A stretch of 64,000 bases of DNA from Amycolatopsis nalaikhensis. Its GTDB lineage: Bacteria > Actinomycetota > Actinomycetes > Mycobacteriales > Pseudonocardiaceae. The DNA lies in contig NZ_CP127173.1 of the NCBI RefSeq assembly GCF_030264295.1, positions 689,501 through 753,500 on the forward strand. The letters run 5' to 3'. The notes below the pieces were generated by a model. It was not told the DNA's origin. It saw nothing but the letters and a program-made list of their open reading frames with translations, and searched no databases. This document shows, in pieces, positions 9,063 through 16,978 of the stretch. How positions within the stretch are numbered: position 1 is the first letter of the stretch; each line of letters starts with the position of its first letter. The position numbers and the translations under genes are program-made.

Positions 9063-9731
9063 GTGGGCGCGCCGCGGAACCTCCACGCCCGGATCGTGGA
9101 CGAACTGGGCAGGCTCATCGTCGAAGGCGTTCTCGGGGACGGGCAGCCGCTCGTCCCCGAGGAGCTCGGCCGCCGATTTTCCGCGTCCCGGACGGTGGTC
9201 CGCGAGGCGCTGCGGGTGCTGGAGTCCAAGGGCATGGTCACCGCGCGGCCGCGGGTCGGCACGTGGACATTGCCGCCCGACGCGTGGGACGCGATCGACC
9301 CGGACGTCATCGCCTGGCGCGTCAACGGTCCCGACCGGCCCCGCCACCTGCGTGAGCTGGCGGAATTGCGGCTGGCGATCGAGCCGCAGGCGGCGCGGAT
9401 GGCGGCACAGCACCGGCGTCCGGACGAGCTGTCCGCGATGGCGGCGGCCTACGAACTGATGGCCGACGCGGTCGAACGGGCCGACGCGGAAGCGTTCCGG
9501 GCCGCCGATTCGCGCTTCCACGCGGCGCTGATCCGCGCGTCCGGCAACCCGTTGATCGCGCAGCTGCAGGTCCCGGTCGTCGCGGCACTGACCGCGCACG
9601 GCGAACCGCCGGAGCTGGTCGCGCATTCCCGCGTGCTCACGCTCGTGCTCGCGAAGAACGCCGACGGCGCCGAGTCGGCCGCGCGCCGGTTGCTGGAAAC
9701 CCTTGCGCCGTACCGCTCACCGGCACCTTGA
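9063..9731 (+). CDS. GntR-family (FadR/FCD) transcriptional regulator
   Basis: A 222-aa regulator starting at GTG 9063. The N-terminal winged helix spans residues 1-70 (ARIVDELGRLIVEGVLGDGQ, FSASRTVVREALRVLESKGMV, RPRVGTW). A helical FCD ligand-binding domain follows, with putative metal/ligand residues in LRLAIEPQAARMAA, DSRFHAALIRASGN and the final HS. The C-terminus is about 15 residues shorter than many FCD proteins. It is encoded directly behind the sugar permease and before the GH105 gene, so it probably represses the uptake operon until a sugar acid or oligosaccharide binds. That role is inferred from position. Confidence 0.88.
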   Translation: MGAPRNLHARIVDELGRLIVEGVLGDGQPLVPEELGRRFSASRTVVREALRVLESKGMVTARPRVGTWTLPPDAWDAIDPDVIAWRVNGPDRPRHLRELAELRLAIEPQAARMAAQHRRPDELSAMAAAYELMADAVERADAEAFRAADSRFHAALIRASGNPLIAQLQVPVVAALTAHGEPPELVAHSRVLTLVLAKNADGAESAARRLLETLAPYRSPAP

Positions 9732-9801
9732 CACGCCCACCGGGAAGCGCTTCACTCGCTCCGAATGACCGCCGCCATGACGTGCTGAGGAGGACGCTTC
9801 C

Positions 9802-10881
9802 ATGCGTTTCCCGGGTATTCGTGGCTTCGGCGTGCTCGCGGCCGCGGCCGTGGCGGGCAGTCTGCTGACGGCGCCGGTCGCTTCGGCGGCCGCTTCCTGC
9901 GCCGTTTCGGACGAAATGGTCGCCGCGGGCAACTACTGGGCCGCGAACGGGACGAACCCCGACCCCGCCGACTGGCAGAACGCGACGTTCCACGTCGGCA
10001 ACCTGGCACTGGTCCGGACCACCGGCCAGTCCAACCACAAGACGTACCCGTGGGCGCAGGCCAACGGCTACCAGCTGCCGTCCGACCCGGACCGGCCGTT
10101 CTTCCCGGACGACCAGGCGGCGGGCGAGGCGTACCTGGACCTGTACACGTACTTCCACCCGGAGATCCCCCTGGATTCGATCCGCACCCGGATCCAGGCC
10201 GAAGTGGCGTCCGTGCAGGCGGGGCACCGCGACTACTGGAACTACGTCGACGCGCTGAACATGGCGATGCCGTCGTTCGCCCGGATGAGCCTGATCGACC
10301 ACGATCCGTCCTATTTGGACGCAATGGACCAGCTGTTCGCCGCCGCCGAGCACAAGCTGTTCAACGAGTTCACCGGCCTCTGGTACCGCGACGAGCGGTT
10401 CAAGGGCTCGGCCGTGTTCTGGTCCCGCGGCAACGGCTGGGCCCTCGCCGCCCTGGCGAAGGTGCTGCAGGTCCTCCCGACGGACGACCCGAGGCGGCCG
10501 GAGTACCTGCGGGTGTTCAAGAAGATGGCGTTCTCGTTGTCCTTGCTGCAGCGGCGTGACGGCTTCTGGAACTCCGGTCTGCTGAACCCGTGGGACCACC
10601 GCGGCCCGGAGTCGAGCGGCACGGCGCTGTTCACGTTCGGCATCGGCTGGGGCGTCAACGCGGGCATCTTGGACGCCGCCCGCTACCGCCCGGTGGTCGA
10701 CAAGGCGTGGACGGCGCTGTCGACGAAGGCGTTGCAGGCCGACGGCAAGGTGGGCTACGTCCAGCCGGTCGGTGACCGCCCGGCAACGGCCCACCCGACC
10801 GACACGGCGGCGTACGGCGTGGGCGCGTTCCTGCTGGCGGGCCAGGAAGTGGCCAAGCTCCAAGGCTGCTCAGCCGAGTAG
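9802..10881 (+). CDS. Secreted GH105-type unsaturated rhamnogalacturonyl hydrolase
   Basis: Glycoside hydrolase of the YteR/YesR group, 359 aa, which removes unsaturated galacturonyl residues from pectin fragments cut by lyases. A clear signal peptide ends near ASAAAS (residues 1-33). The (alpha/alpha)6 barrel shows YWNYVDALNMAMPSFA (catalytic Asp region), FWSRGNGWALAAL, LQRRDGFWNSGL and ESSGTALFTFGIGWGV. GAGGAGG before the ATG is a strong ribosome site. Most family members are intracellular; export here suggests outside action feeding the adjacent importer. It ends just before a large palindromic repeat. Confidence 0.88.
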   Translation: MRFPGIRGFGVLAAAAVAGSLLTAPVASAAASCAVSDEMVAAGNYWAANGTNPDPADWQNATFHVGNLALVRTTGQSNHKTYPWAQANGYQLPSDPDRPFFPDDQAAGEAYLDLYTYFHPEIPLDSIRTRIQAEVASVQAGHRDYWNYVDALNMAMPSFARMSLIDHDPSYLDAMDQLFAAAEHKLFNEFTGLWYRDERFKGSAVFWSRGNGWALAALAKVLQVLPTDDPRRPEYLRVFKKMAFSLSLLQRRDGFWNSGLLNPWDHRGPESSGTALFTFGIGWGVNAGILDAARYRPVVDKAWTALSTKALQADGKVGYVQPVGDRPATAHPTDTAAYGVGAFLLAGQEVAKLQGCSAE

Positions 10882-10886
10882 GCCCC

Positions 10887-10975
10887 AAGCGCCCCAATGT
10901 GGCGTTGGTTGCGTCCAACGCACCCAATGTGGCGTTCGGTGCGTCCAACGCACCGAACGCCACATTGGGGCGCTT
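10887..10975. repeat. Compound palindrome with two 30-bp direct repeats
   Basis: The outer arms AAGCGCCCCAATGTGGCGTT (10887-10906) and their exact complement (10956-10975) enclose a second copy of the same 30-bp unit (units start near 10892 and 10922) and an inner hairpin GGTGCGT-CCA-ACGCACC. It lies between converging genes and touches the dinB stop codon, so it may act as a bidirectional terminator. A relative with the same 30-bp period sits at 14991-15075. Confidence 0.85.
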
Positions 10976-12282
10976 CAGGCCAGGCAGTCGCCCGGGTCGC
11001 CGCGCGTCAAGGCCGGGTCGGACTGGGGGAACGTGCGCGCTACGCCCGGGCCCGAAGAGCGGGACTCGAAACGGACCGTCACGCGGCCGTGGCCCGCGCC
11101 CTGGACCCAGCCCGTTCCGTAGTCGGCGTGGACGACGTCGTCGCCCTGGCGCCACTCCGAAGGCGGGGCGACCGGCGCCGGAGCGGCCACCACCGTCGAC
11201 GTCGAGGGAGCCGCGGGCGCCGCCACCGTGAACAGCGCGTCCTGGTGCGGCACCGACAGGCCGCTGAACGCCACGCCCGCGAGGCGGATCCCGCCGAACT
11301 CCGCCGGGTCCAGCAGCAGCCGCTCGGCCACCGCCGACAGCTCCGCCAGGTCGTCCGTCGGGGCCGAGATCGTCTCCGACCGCGTCACCGTGTGCATGTC
11401 CGTGTGGCGCAGCTTGACCACCACCGTCCGTGCCACCCGCTCGGCCTTCACCAGCCGTTTGTGCGCGCCCACCGCGATCCGGCGGACCTCCGCGCGCAGC
11501 GTGGCCAGGTCGATGATGTCCGTGTCGAACGTCGTCTCCGCGCTGACCTGCTTGGTCTCGCCGCGGTCGGCGACCGGGCGGTCGTCGAACCCCGTCGCCA
11601 GACGACGCAGGTCGCGGCCCACCACGCCACCCAGCGTCGCCACGGCGTCCTGTTCGGACAGTGCCGCCAGCTGCCCGAGCGTCTGGACGCCGATGAACCG
11701 CAGCTTCCCCTCGGCGACCGGCCCGATCCCCCACAGCGCGCGCACCGGCAGCGGCGCGAGGAACTCGCGTTCGGTGCCCTGCGGCACGACGAGCAGCCCG
11801 TCCGGTTTGGCCTCGTCCGACGCGATCTTCGCGATCTGCTTGCCGTTGCCCGCGCCGATCGACGCCACCAGCCCCGTCTCGGCGCGGATCCGCGCGCGCA
11901 ACGACGCGCAAAACGACGTCACCTCTTCAAGAGAAGCGCCGACGAGCGACGGCGGTTCGGCGAACGCTTCGTCGAGCGAGATCTTCTCCAGCACCGGCGC
12001 CACCGCCGTGACGACGGCGAAGACCTCCTGGCTCAGCCGCTCGTAGACGCGGAACCGCGGCGGCACGATCACGCCGTTCGCCGGCAGCAACCGCCGCGCC
12101 TGCGCCATCGGCATCGCCGACCGGATGCCGAACACGCGCGACTCGTAGCTCGCGCCCGCGACGACGCCCCGCGGCCCGGTGCCGCCGACGAGCACCGGCC
12201 GCCCGGCCAGCGTCGGGCGGGTGAGCTGCTCGGCCGACGCGTAGAAGGCGTCCAGGTCGAGGTGGATCACCCAGCGGGCCAC
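10975..12282 (-). CDS. dinB: DNA polymerase IV (Y family) with an extra C-terminal domain
   Basis: Error-prone translesion polymerase, 435 aa, starting at GTG. The palm motifs are intact: DLDAFYASAEQ (residues 8-18), SYESRVFGIRSAMPMAQA and the catalytic EKISLDEAF near residue 100. The helix-hairpin-helix thumb (LWGIGPVAEGKL, VQTLGQLAAL) and little-finger region follow. After an Ala/Pro/Thr linker the last 60 residues (EWRQGDDVVHADYGTGWVQGAG) resemble the Tudor-like tail of UvrD/PcrA helicases, an add-on not found in enterobacterial DinB. The gene lies 1 bp behind a small regulator and may be co-transcribed with the exporter genes upstream. Confidence 0.92.
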   Translation of the reverse strand: MARWVIHLDLDAFYASAEQLTRPTLAGRPVLVGGTGPRGVVAGASYESRVFGIRSAMPMAQARRLLPANGVIVPPRFRVYERLSQEVFAVVTAVAPVLEKISLDEAFAEPPSLVGASLEEVTSFCASLRARIRAETGLVASIGAGNGKQIAKIASDEAKPDGLLVVPQGTEREFLAPLPVRALWGIGPVAEGKLRFIGVQTLGQLAALSEQDAVATLGGVVGRDLRRLATGFDDRPVADRGETKQVSAETTFDTDIIDLATLRAEVRRIAVGAHKRLVKAERVARTVVVKLRHTDMHTVTRSETISAPTDDLAELSAVAERLLLDPAEFGGIRLAGVAFSGLSVPHQDALFTVAAPAAPSTSTVVAAPAPVAPPSEWRQGDDVVHADYGTGWVQGAGHGRVTVRFESRSSGPGVARTFPQSDPALTRGDPGDCLA

Positions 12283-12283
12283 G

Positions 12284-12595
12284 TCAGTCCCCGCCGGTGG
12301 CGTCCAGCAGCTGGTGCAACGCCTTCGTGTAGCTCTCGAACGCGGCCCGGCCGCGCGCGGTCAGCCGGACCAGCGTGACCGGCGTGCGGTGCTCGTAGGC
12401 CTTGGTGATCTCGACGTACTCGGCGTCCTCGAGCTTGCGCAGGTGCGTCGACAGGTTGCCCGCCGTCATGTCCAGCAGCTGCTGCAGCCGCGGGAACGTG
12501 ATCTGGTCGCCCGCGCGCAGCCCGGCGAGCGCGACCGTGACCCGCAACCGCGCCTGGGCGTGGATGACCGGGTCGAGCTGGGGCAGTTCGCTCAT
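12284..12595 (-). CDS. Small winged-helix transcriptional regulator
   Basis: A 103-aa DNA-binding protein of the MarR/HTH_27 kind. FPRLQQLLDMTAGNLSTHLRKLEDAEYVEI is the recognition helix region, and PVTLVRLTARGRAAFESY is the wing and dimer helix. The start overlaps the stop of the membrane-protein gene (ATGA). It sits at the end of an ABC-2 exporter operon, the usual place for its regulator, and probably acts at the palindrome upstream of the ATPase gene (14934). Ligand unknown. Confidence 0.85.
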   Translation of the reverse strand: MSELPQLDPVIHAQARLRVTVALAGLRAGDQITFPRLQQLLDMTAGNLSTHLRKLEDAEYVEITKAYEHRTPVTLVRLTARGRAAFESYTKALHQLLDATGGD

Positions 12596-13218
12596 CGGCG
12601 GCCGGACTTTTCGCGCACGAAGTAGACGATCGAGCCGAGGAGGAACCCGCCGCCACCGCAGACGGTGAGCACGAGGAAGTTCGCCGGGTACCCGACCCAC
12701 ACGCTGAGCGCGGCCGACACGATCATCCACGCGCCGAGGCCGTACATCAGCTTGTCCTGCCAGACCATCCCGCCCGCGAGGTACATGACGCCGGTGAACA
12801 GCAGCCACGTGCCGGTCCACAGCAGCGACACCTGGTCGGAGGCCAGCGCCTGGAACTGCGTGATCCGGATGTCGACGGCCATCAGGCCGATCGCGCCGAG
12901 CGCCCAGCCGTAGCCGTACATCGCGCCGACCGTGCGGGACGGCCCGCGGATCCCGCGGCCGGTGCGGATGCCGGTGTAGGTCGTGTACGCCATGGCGCCG
13001 AGGAACAGGACCGGGACGACGACGCCGCCGGCGACCCAGCCGGGCACGCCCACGCCGGGCAACGTCGTCACGTAGGTGAAGCCCCAGCCGACCAGCCAGG
13101 CGAGCGCCCAGGCGAGGAGCATCCGCGCCGGGCCGCCGCCGAGTTCGCGGCGCATCCGCCGGTTCTGCCGGGCGATCAGGTCCAGTGACTCCTCGGCCGA
13201 CATCGGCTCGTCATCCAC
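12592..13218 (-). CDS. Six-segment membrane protein of unknown function
   Basis: A 208-aa protein with a charged N-terminal tail (about 30 residues) and roughly six hydrophobic segments (MLLAWALAWLVGWGF, VAGGVVVPVLFLGAMAYT, MYGYGWALGAIGLMAV, LLWTGTWLLFTGVMYL, GAWMIVSAALSVWVG, FLVLTVCGGGGFLLGS). The GTG at 13218 is chosen because GGAGGAGGG lies about 8 bp upstream; an ATG 15 bp later is possible. It lies between the ABC-2 exporter and the regulator, so it is probably part of the same export or sensing unit. No family recognised. Confidence 0.8.
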   Translation of the reverse strand: MDDEPMSAEESLDLIARQNRRMRRELGGGPARMLLAWALAWLVGWGFTYVTTLPGVGVPGWVAGGVVVPVLFLGAMAYTTYTGIRTGRGIRGPSRTVGAMYGYGWALGAIGLMAVDIRITQFQALASDQVSLLWTGTWLLFTGVMYLAGGMVWQDKLMYGLGAWMIVSAALSVWVGYPANFLVLTVCGGGGFLLGSIVYFVREKSGRR

Positions 13219-13262
13219 CTGATCGCCCTCCTCCCGTCCGCTGCACGGAAGCTAACACGCTC

Positions 13263-13994
13263 CTACAGCCGTGCCGTGTCCAGCCGGAACCGGCGCAGGA
13301 CGACCAGTGCGGGCACGACCAGCCAGCCCGCCAGCACGACCGCCGCGACCCAGGTCCCGGAGGCGTGCGTGAGCGGGTCGAGGCCGACGCGGCGCAGCCA
13401 GTAGGTGGGCACGAAGTGCGCGACCGTCGCCATCCAGCCCGGCAGGATCTCCAGCGGGATCCACAGCCCGCCGAGCATGCCGAGCGGCATCATCAGGGCG
13501 CCGGTGACCGCGCCGACGGTGTCGCCCTTGCCGAACAGCCCGATCGCCAGGCCGAGGACCGCGAACGGCAGCGTGGCCACCCACAGGAGCACGAGCTGGC
13601 GCCCCCACTCGGCCATCGTGAGCGGCTCGCCGCGCAGGAAGCCGACGAGGAAGATCGCCACCAGCACCGGCAGCGCGACGGCCATCGCCGACGCGACCTT
13701 GACGGCCAGGTAACCGCCACCGCGCATCGGCGTCAGGCGGAGCTGGCGCTGCCAGCCGTCGGTGCGTTCCTGCGCCACCCGGGTGCCGGTGAACAGCGCG
13801 CCGCCGCTGGCGCCGTAGGCGGCCATCCCGATCATCGTCTGGGTGCTCGAGCGCAGGCCGTTGTCCAGGACGACGTCGCCGAAGATCGAGCCGAACAGCA
13901 GGTACATCGCCACCGGCATGCCGATGGTGAAGATCGTGAACTGCGGGCTGCGGACGATCCGCTTGATCTCGAGGCTCAGGTAGGTCGGGTTCAC
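13263..13994 (-). CDS. ABC-2 type exporter permease
   Basis: A 243-aa permease with six hydrophobic segments and the ABC-2 layout (VNPTYLSLEIKRIVRSPQF at the N-terminus, GALMMPLGMLGGLWIP and HFVPTYWLRRVG near the C-terminus). The GTG start overlaps the stop of the ATPase gene by 4 bp. With that ATPase it would form a half-transporter dimer exporting a drug, lipid or peptide. This subfamily is often labelled daunorubicin-resistance-like, but the substrate cannot be read here. Confidence 0.9.
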   Translation of the reverse strand: MNPTYLSLEIKRIVRSPQFTIFTIGMPVAMYLLFGSIFGDVVLDNGLRSSTQTMIGMAAYGASGGALFTGTRVAQERTDGWQRQLRLTPMRGGGYLAVKVASAMAVALPVLVAIFLVGFLRGEPLTMAEWGRQLVLLWVATLPFAVLGLAIGLFGKGDTVGAVTGALMMPLGMLGGLWIPLEILPGWMATVAHFVPTYWLRRVGLDPLTHASGTWVAAVVLAGWLVVPALVVLRRFRLDTARL

Positions 13995-14890
13995 GCGGCG
14001 GCCTCCTCGGCGGTCAGCGCCAGGAAGGCCTCTTCGAGGCCGAGCGCGGTGATTTCGATGTCGGCCGCGTCCGGGTGCGCGGTCAGCAGCGCGCGGATCG
14101 CGGCGTCGGAGTCGGCGCAGGCCAGCTCGGCCCGCCCGGCACGCACCTGCGCGCTCGTGACCCCGGGCAGCAGGGCCAGTTCGGTTTCGGTCGCGCCGGG
14201 CACGACGGCCTTGAGCACCCGCCCGGACACCGCGGCCCGGACCTCGGCGACCGGGCCGTCGGCGACGACGGTGCCGTGCCGCATCAGCACGACGCGGTCG
14301 GCGTAGTCCTCGGCCTCGGCGAGGTAGTGCGTCGCGAACAGGACGGTCCGGCCGGTGGCGGCGAACTCGCGGATGGCGGCCCAGAACGCCCGCCTGCCGT
14401 CGACGTCCATCGCCGCGGTGGGCTCGTCCAGCACCAGCAGCTGGGGATCGCCCGCCAGGGCGAGCGCGAACCGGACGCGCTGCCGTTCGCCGCCGGAAAG
14501 CTTGCCGCAGCGGCGTTTCACGAGGTGCCCGAGCCCCGCGCGGGCGATCACCTCGGCGGCGGGCAGCGGGTTCGCGTGCGTCGAGACGACCAGGCCGACG
14601 ATCTCGCCGACCGTGACGTCCGGCAGCAGCGCGCCGTTCTGCATCATCGCGCCGACGAGCCCCCGGTCGACGGCTTCGCGCGGGCTGCCGCCGGCGACGG
14701 CGACCTCCCCCGCGTCCGGCGCGGTCAGGCCCAGCAGCATGTCGACGGTGGTCGACTTGCCCGCGCCGTTCGGCCCGAGCAGCGCGACGACCTCGCCCCG
14801 CGCGACCTCGACCGAGACCCCCGACACGGCCGTGACCCGGCCGAACCGCTTGGTCAGGCCGCGCAGCGCGAACGCCGGTCCCCCAGTCAT
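13991..14890 (-). CDS. ABC-2 exporter ATP-binding protein
   Basis: Drug-export type ATPase, 299 aa. Walker A LLGPNGAGKST (about residues 37-47), Q-loop MMQNGALLPDVTV, signature LSGGERQRVRFALAL, Walker B LLVLDEPTAAMDV and switch histidine in LFATHYLAEAEDYAD. A C-terminal regulatory tail follows (about residues 220-299). The ATG follows GGGAGAA. It is the first gene of a minus-strand operon: ATPase, permease, membrane protein, regulator and perhaps dinB. Confidence 0.93.
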   Translation of the reverse strand: MTGGPAFALRGLTKRFGRVTAVSGVSVEVARGEVVALLGPNGAGKSTTVDMLLGLTAPDAGEVAVAGGSPREAVDRGLVGAMMQNGALLPDVTVGEIVGLVVSTHANPLPAAEVIARAGLGHLVKRRCGKLSGGERQRVRFALALAGDPQLLVLDEPTAAMDVDGRRAFWAAIREFAATGRTVLFATHYLAEAEDYADRVVLMRHGTVVADGPVAEVRAAVSGRVLKAVVPGATETELALLPGVTSAQVRAGRAELACADSDAAIRALLTAHPDAADIEITALGLEEAFLALTAEEAAA

Positions 14891-14933
14891 GGCGTTCTCC
14901 CTTCGTGAACTTTGAAACGCAAACTCGACTCGC

Positions 14934-14950
14934 ACTTTGTAACACAAAGT
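14934..14950. promoter_or_regulatory. Candidate operator of the exporter operon
   Basis: ACTTTGT-AAC-ACAAAGT is a perfect 7-bp inverted repeat 44 bp before the ATPase ATG. A looser half (ACTTTG and CAAACT around 14909-14925) lies between it and the start. It is the most likely target of the small winged-helix regulator encoded in the same operon. Confidence 0.55.
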
Positions 14951-14990
14951 CGACGTGAGTTCAAAGCACGCGGCGTCGGAGAGCACCCGA

Positions 14991-15075
14991 GCGCCCCAAG
15001 GCGGCCTTGGTTGCGTCTCACGCACCGAAGGCCGCCTTGGTTGCGTCTCACGCACCGAAGGCCACATTGGGGCGC
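14991..15075. repeat. Second member of the 30-bp-period palindromic repeat family
   Basis: Two 30-bp units (15001-15030 and 15031-15060) share GCCTTGGTTGCGTCTCACGC and differ by about two bases. They are bounded by GCGCCCCAA on the left and TTGGGGCGC on the right, as in the element at 10887-10975. Each unit holds a small hairpin (TGCGT-CTC-ACGCA). Confidence 0.8.
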
Positions 15076-15094
15076 TTGAGGTGACCACGCGAAA

Positions 15095-15127
15095 ACGGGG
15101 TGCCGGGCGCAGTGCCCGACACCCCGT
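15095..15127 (-). terminator. Rho-independent terminator of the aminopeptidase gene
   Basis: On the minus strand a 14-bp stem (ACGGGGTGTCGGGC and its partner, one mismatch) with a 5-nt loop is followed by TTTT, 12 bp after the stop codon. Confidence 0.8.
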
Positions 15128-15138
15128 CAATCGGGGGT

Positions 15139-16707
15139 TCAGCCGGTGAACCGTCCGGCGACGAGCCCGGTGTCGGCGCGCGCGGCGGCCGCCGTCGGCG
15201 CGGGCGGCGTCGGCTGCGGCAGCGGGGCGCACTCGACGTCGGCCGTGCGGCCCGGCTTGCGGGCCGGGAGCGCGCCCGTCGCCAGGTAGTCGGCGATCTT
15301 CGTGTCGACGCACGCGTTTCCGCGCGGGGTGATCGCGTGGCTCGTGCCGCCCGGTTCCGCGATCAGCGACGCACCCGGGAAGCGGCTGCGGACCTCGAGG
15401 CTGCCCTCGTACGGCGTCGCCGCGTCGAGCGTCTCGTCGATCATCAGCACGCTCTGCACGCCACTGCCGTCGATCTTCGTCGGCTTGCCCGGCTTCGCGG
15501 GCCAGTACAGGCAGGGCGCGTTGAACCACGCGTTCTGCCAGGTGAAGTACGGCGCCTTGGCGAAGGTCTTCCAGTTGTCGCGCTTCCACTGGTTCCAGCT
15601 CCGCGGCCACTGGACGTCGGTGCACTGCACGGCGAGGTACACCGCGTAGCCGTTGTCGTCGCCGCGGCCGCCGAAGGCCTCGAAGAGCGACTTCCAGTTC
15701 TGCCAGTCACCCTGGTTGACGAACCGCGAAAGCGCGTCGCCGAGCAGCGTCCACCGCAGCTGGTAGTACGACGCCTGCTGGATGACGTCGAGGATCTCGT
15801 CCGGGCCGATCACCCCGCCGGCGGGGGTGAAGGACGTCTTGAGCAGCTGCTCGTCGACCACGTGCCGGACCGCGGACTGCGTCTTGCCGAGGTGGTAGAC
15901 GTCGTCGTGCTGGGCGAGCCAGCCGAACCAGATGAGGATGTTCTTGTCGAAGGCGACGTCCTGGTTGAGGTTGTCGCCGTACCAGACACCACGCGGGTCG
16001 ACCGTCGAGTCGAGCACCATCCGCCGCACGTTCCGCGGGTAGAGGGAGCCGTAGACCTGGCCGAGGTAGGTGCCGTAGGAGTAGCCGTAGAAGTTGAGCT
16101 GCCGCTGGCCGAGCGCCTGGCGGATCGAGTCCATGTCCTTGACCGTGTCGGTCGTCTTCATGTTCTCGAGCAGGGCCTTCGGGTTGTTCTTCGCGCATGC
16201 TTCGGCGTAACCCTTGGCCCGGTTGAGCCAGGTTCGCTCCAGCTGCGGGGTGAACGGCACGTACTCCGGCCGGTCGTAGTCCATGTAGTCCGGGTCGCAG
16301 CTGAGCGCGGGCTTGCTGGCGCCGACACCGCGCGGGTCGAAACCGACCCAGTCGTAGGCGTCACCGGCGTGGTTCGGCACGCGGGAGCCGCGGGTGGCCA
16401 GCAGCAGGCCGGAACCGCCCGGGCCGCCGGGGTTGGTCAGCATGACGCCCTGGTACTGCGCGTCGGCGACCTTGTGCTTGACGCGGCTGACGGCGAGCTG
16501 GACCTGCGCGCCATCGGGCTTCGCGTAGTCGAGCGGCACCCCGAGGTACCCGCATTCGGCACCGGCGCCGGCGAGCGTGGGATCGGTGCAGGGGCCCCAA
16601 GCGATCGTCGCCGGTCCTTCGGCGGGCGCCGCGGTGGCGGCCGGCGCGGTCACGAGCGCGGCCGCCACCGAAGCGGCGGCCAGCGCGCCGATCAAGGCAC
16701 GTCTCAC
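15139..16707 (-). CDS. Secreted tripeptidyl aminopeptidase-like serine peptidase (S33)
   Basis: Alpha/beta-hydrolase of the Streptomyces Tap/SlpD group, 522 aa, which removes N-terminal tripeptides or pro-segments from secreted proteins. It starts at GTG with a signal peptide ending near TAAPAEG (residues 1-28). The oxyanion/entry motif NPGGPGGSG is followed by the nucleophile elbow GYSYGT. The acid is in DETLDAATPYEGS and the histidine in GGTSHAIT. Length and layout are typical, including the C-terminal TAP-like domain. It is a single gene with its own terminator. Confidence 0.92.
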   Translation of the reverse strand: MRRALIGALAAASVAAALVTAPAATAAPAEGPATIAWGPCTDPTLAGAGAECGYLGVPLDYAKPDGAQVQLAVSRVKHKVADAQYQGVMLTNPGGPGGSGLLLATRGSRVPNHAGDAYDWVGFDPRGVGASKPALSCDPDYMDYDRPEYVPFTPQLERTWLNRAKGYAEACAKNNPKALLENMKTTDTVKDMDSIRQALGQRQLNFYGYSYGTYLGQVYGSLYPRNVRRMVLDSTVDPRGVWYGDNLNQDVAFDKNILIWFGWLAQHDDVYHLGKTQSAVRHVVDEQLLKTSFTPAGGVIGPDEILDVIQQASYYQLRWTLLGDALSRFVNQGDWQNWKSLFEAFGGRGDDNGYAVYLAVQCTDVQWPRSWNQWKRDNWKTFAKAPYFTWQNAWFNAPCLYWPAKPGKPTKIDGSGVQSVLMIDETLDAATPYEGSLEVRSRFPGASLIAEPGGTSHAITPRGNACVDTKIADYLATGALPARKPGRTADVECAPLPQPTPPAPTAAAARADTGLVAGRFTG

Positions 16708-16860
16708 GGTTTTCTCCCTCTTTTCGCTCCGAAGAAAGCGGGTGAACCCTAGACCCGCGCCGGGCGCGCCGGGACGGCAAATGGTGGTGGCGGCGCGAAT
16801 GCCCTACGAAAGGGGGAAATCGGGTGGCGCGGGACATCCGGGATCCCGTACGGTCCGGTC

Positions 16861-16893
16861 ATGATCTTCTTCATCCGGCTCCGCTCCGCCTGA
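16861..16893 (+). CDS. Putative macrolide-sensing leader peptide MIFFIRLRSA
   Basis: A 10-codon ORF (ATG to TGA) ending 85 bp before a macrolide-type glycosyltransferase. Residues 6-8 are Arg-Leu-Arg. In leader peptides of erm-type resistance genes (for example ErmDL) an RLR or +X+ motif makes the ribosome stall when a macrolide occupies the exit tunnel, which switches on the gene behind it. Downstream RNA has nested stems and a hairpin covering the next ribosome site. The ribosome site of the leader itself is weak. The role is inferred from motif and position. Confidence 0.55.
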   Translation: MIFFIRLRSA

Positions 16894-16973
16894 GACGGCG
16901 TGACCGCCGGGCTCCCCGCGTACCGGGTGAGCCCCTGATCTGCGCGCCGTCGTTCTTCCTTTCGTTCGAAGGA
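16894..16973 (+). promoter_or_regulatory. Putative translation attenuator before the glycosyltransferase
   Basis: Directly after the leader stop, GACGGCG (16894-16900) can pair with CGCCGTC (16945-16951), enclosing GGGCTC (16909-16914) paired with GAGCCC (16929-16934). Next, TCCTT (16957-16961) pairs with AAGGA (16969-16973), masking the AAGGAG ribosome site of the glycosyltransferase. A ribosome held on the leader could rearrange these stems. Confidence 0.5.
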
Positions 16974-16978
16974 GCGTC

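Noticed and set aside
10887-15075. Possible CRISPR array from the 30-bp repeats
   Set aside because: Only two adjacent units per element with no spacers between them, each unit is itself a hairpin, and there are no cas genes.
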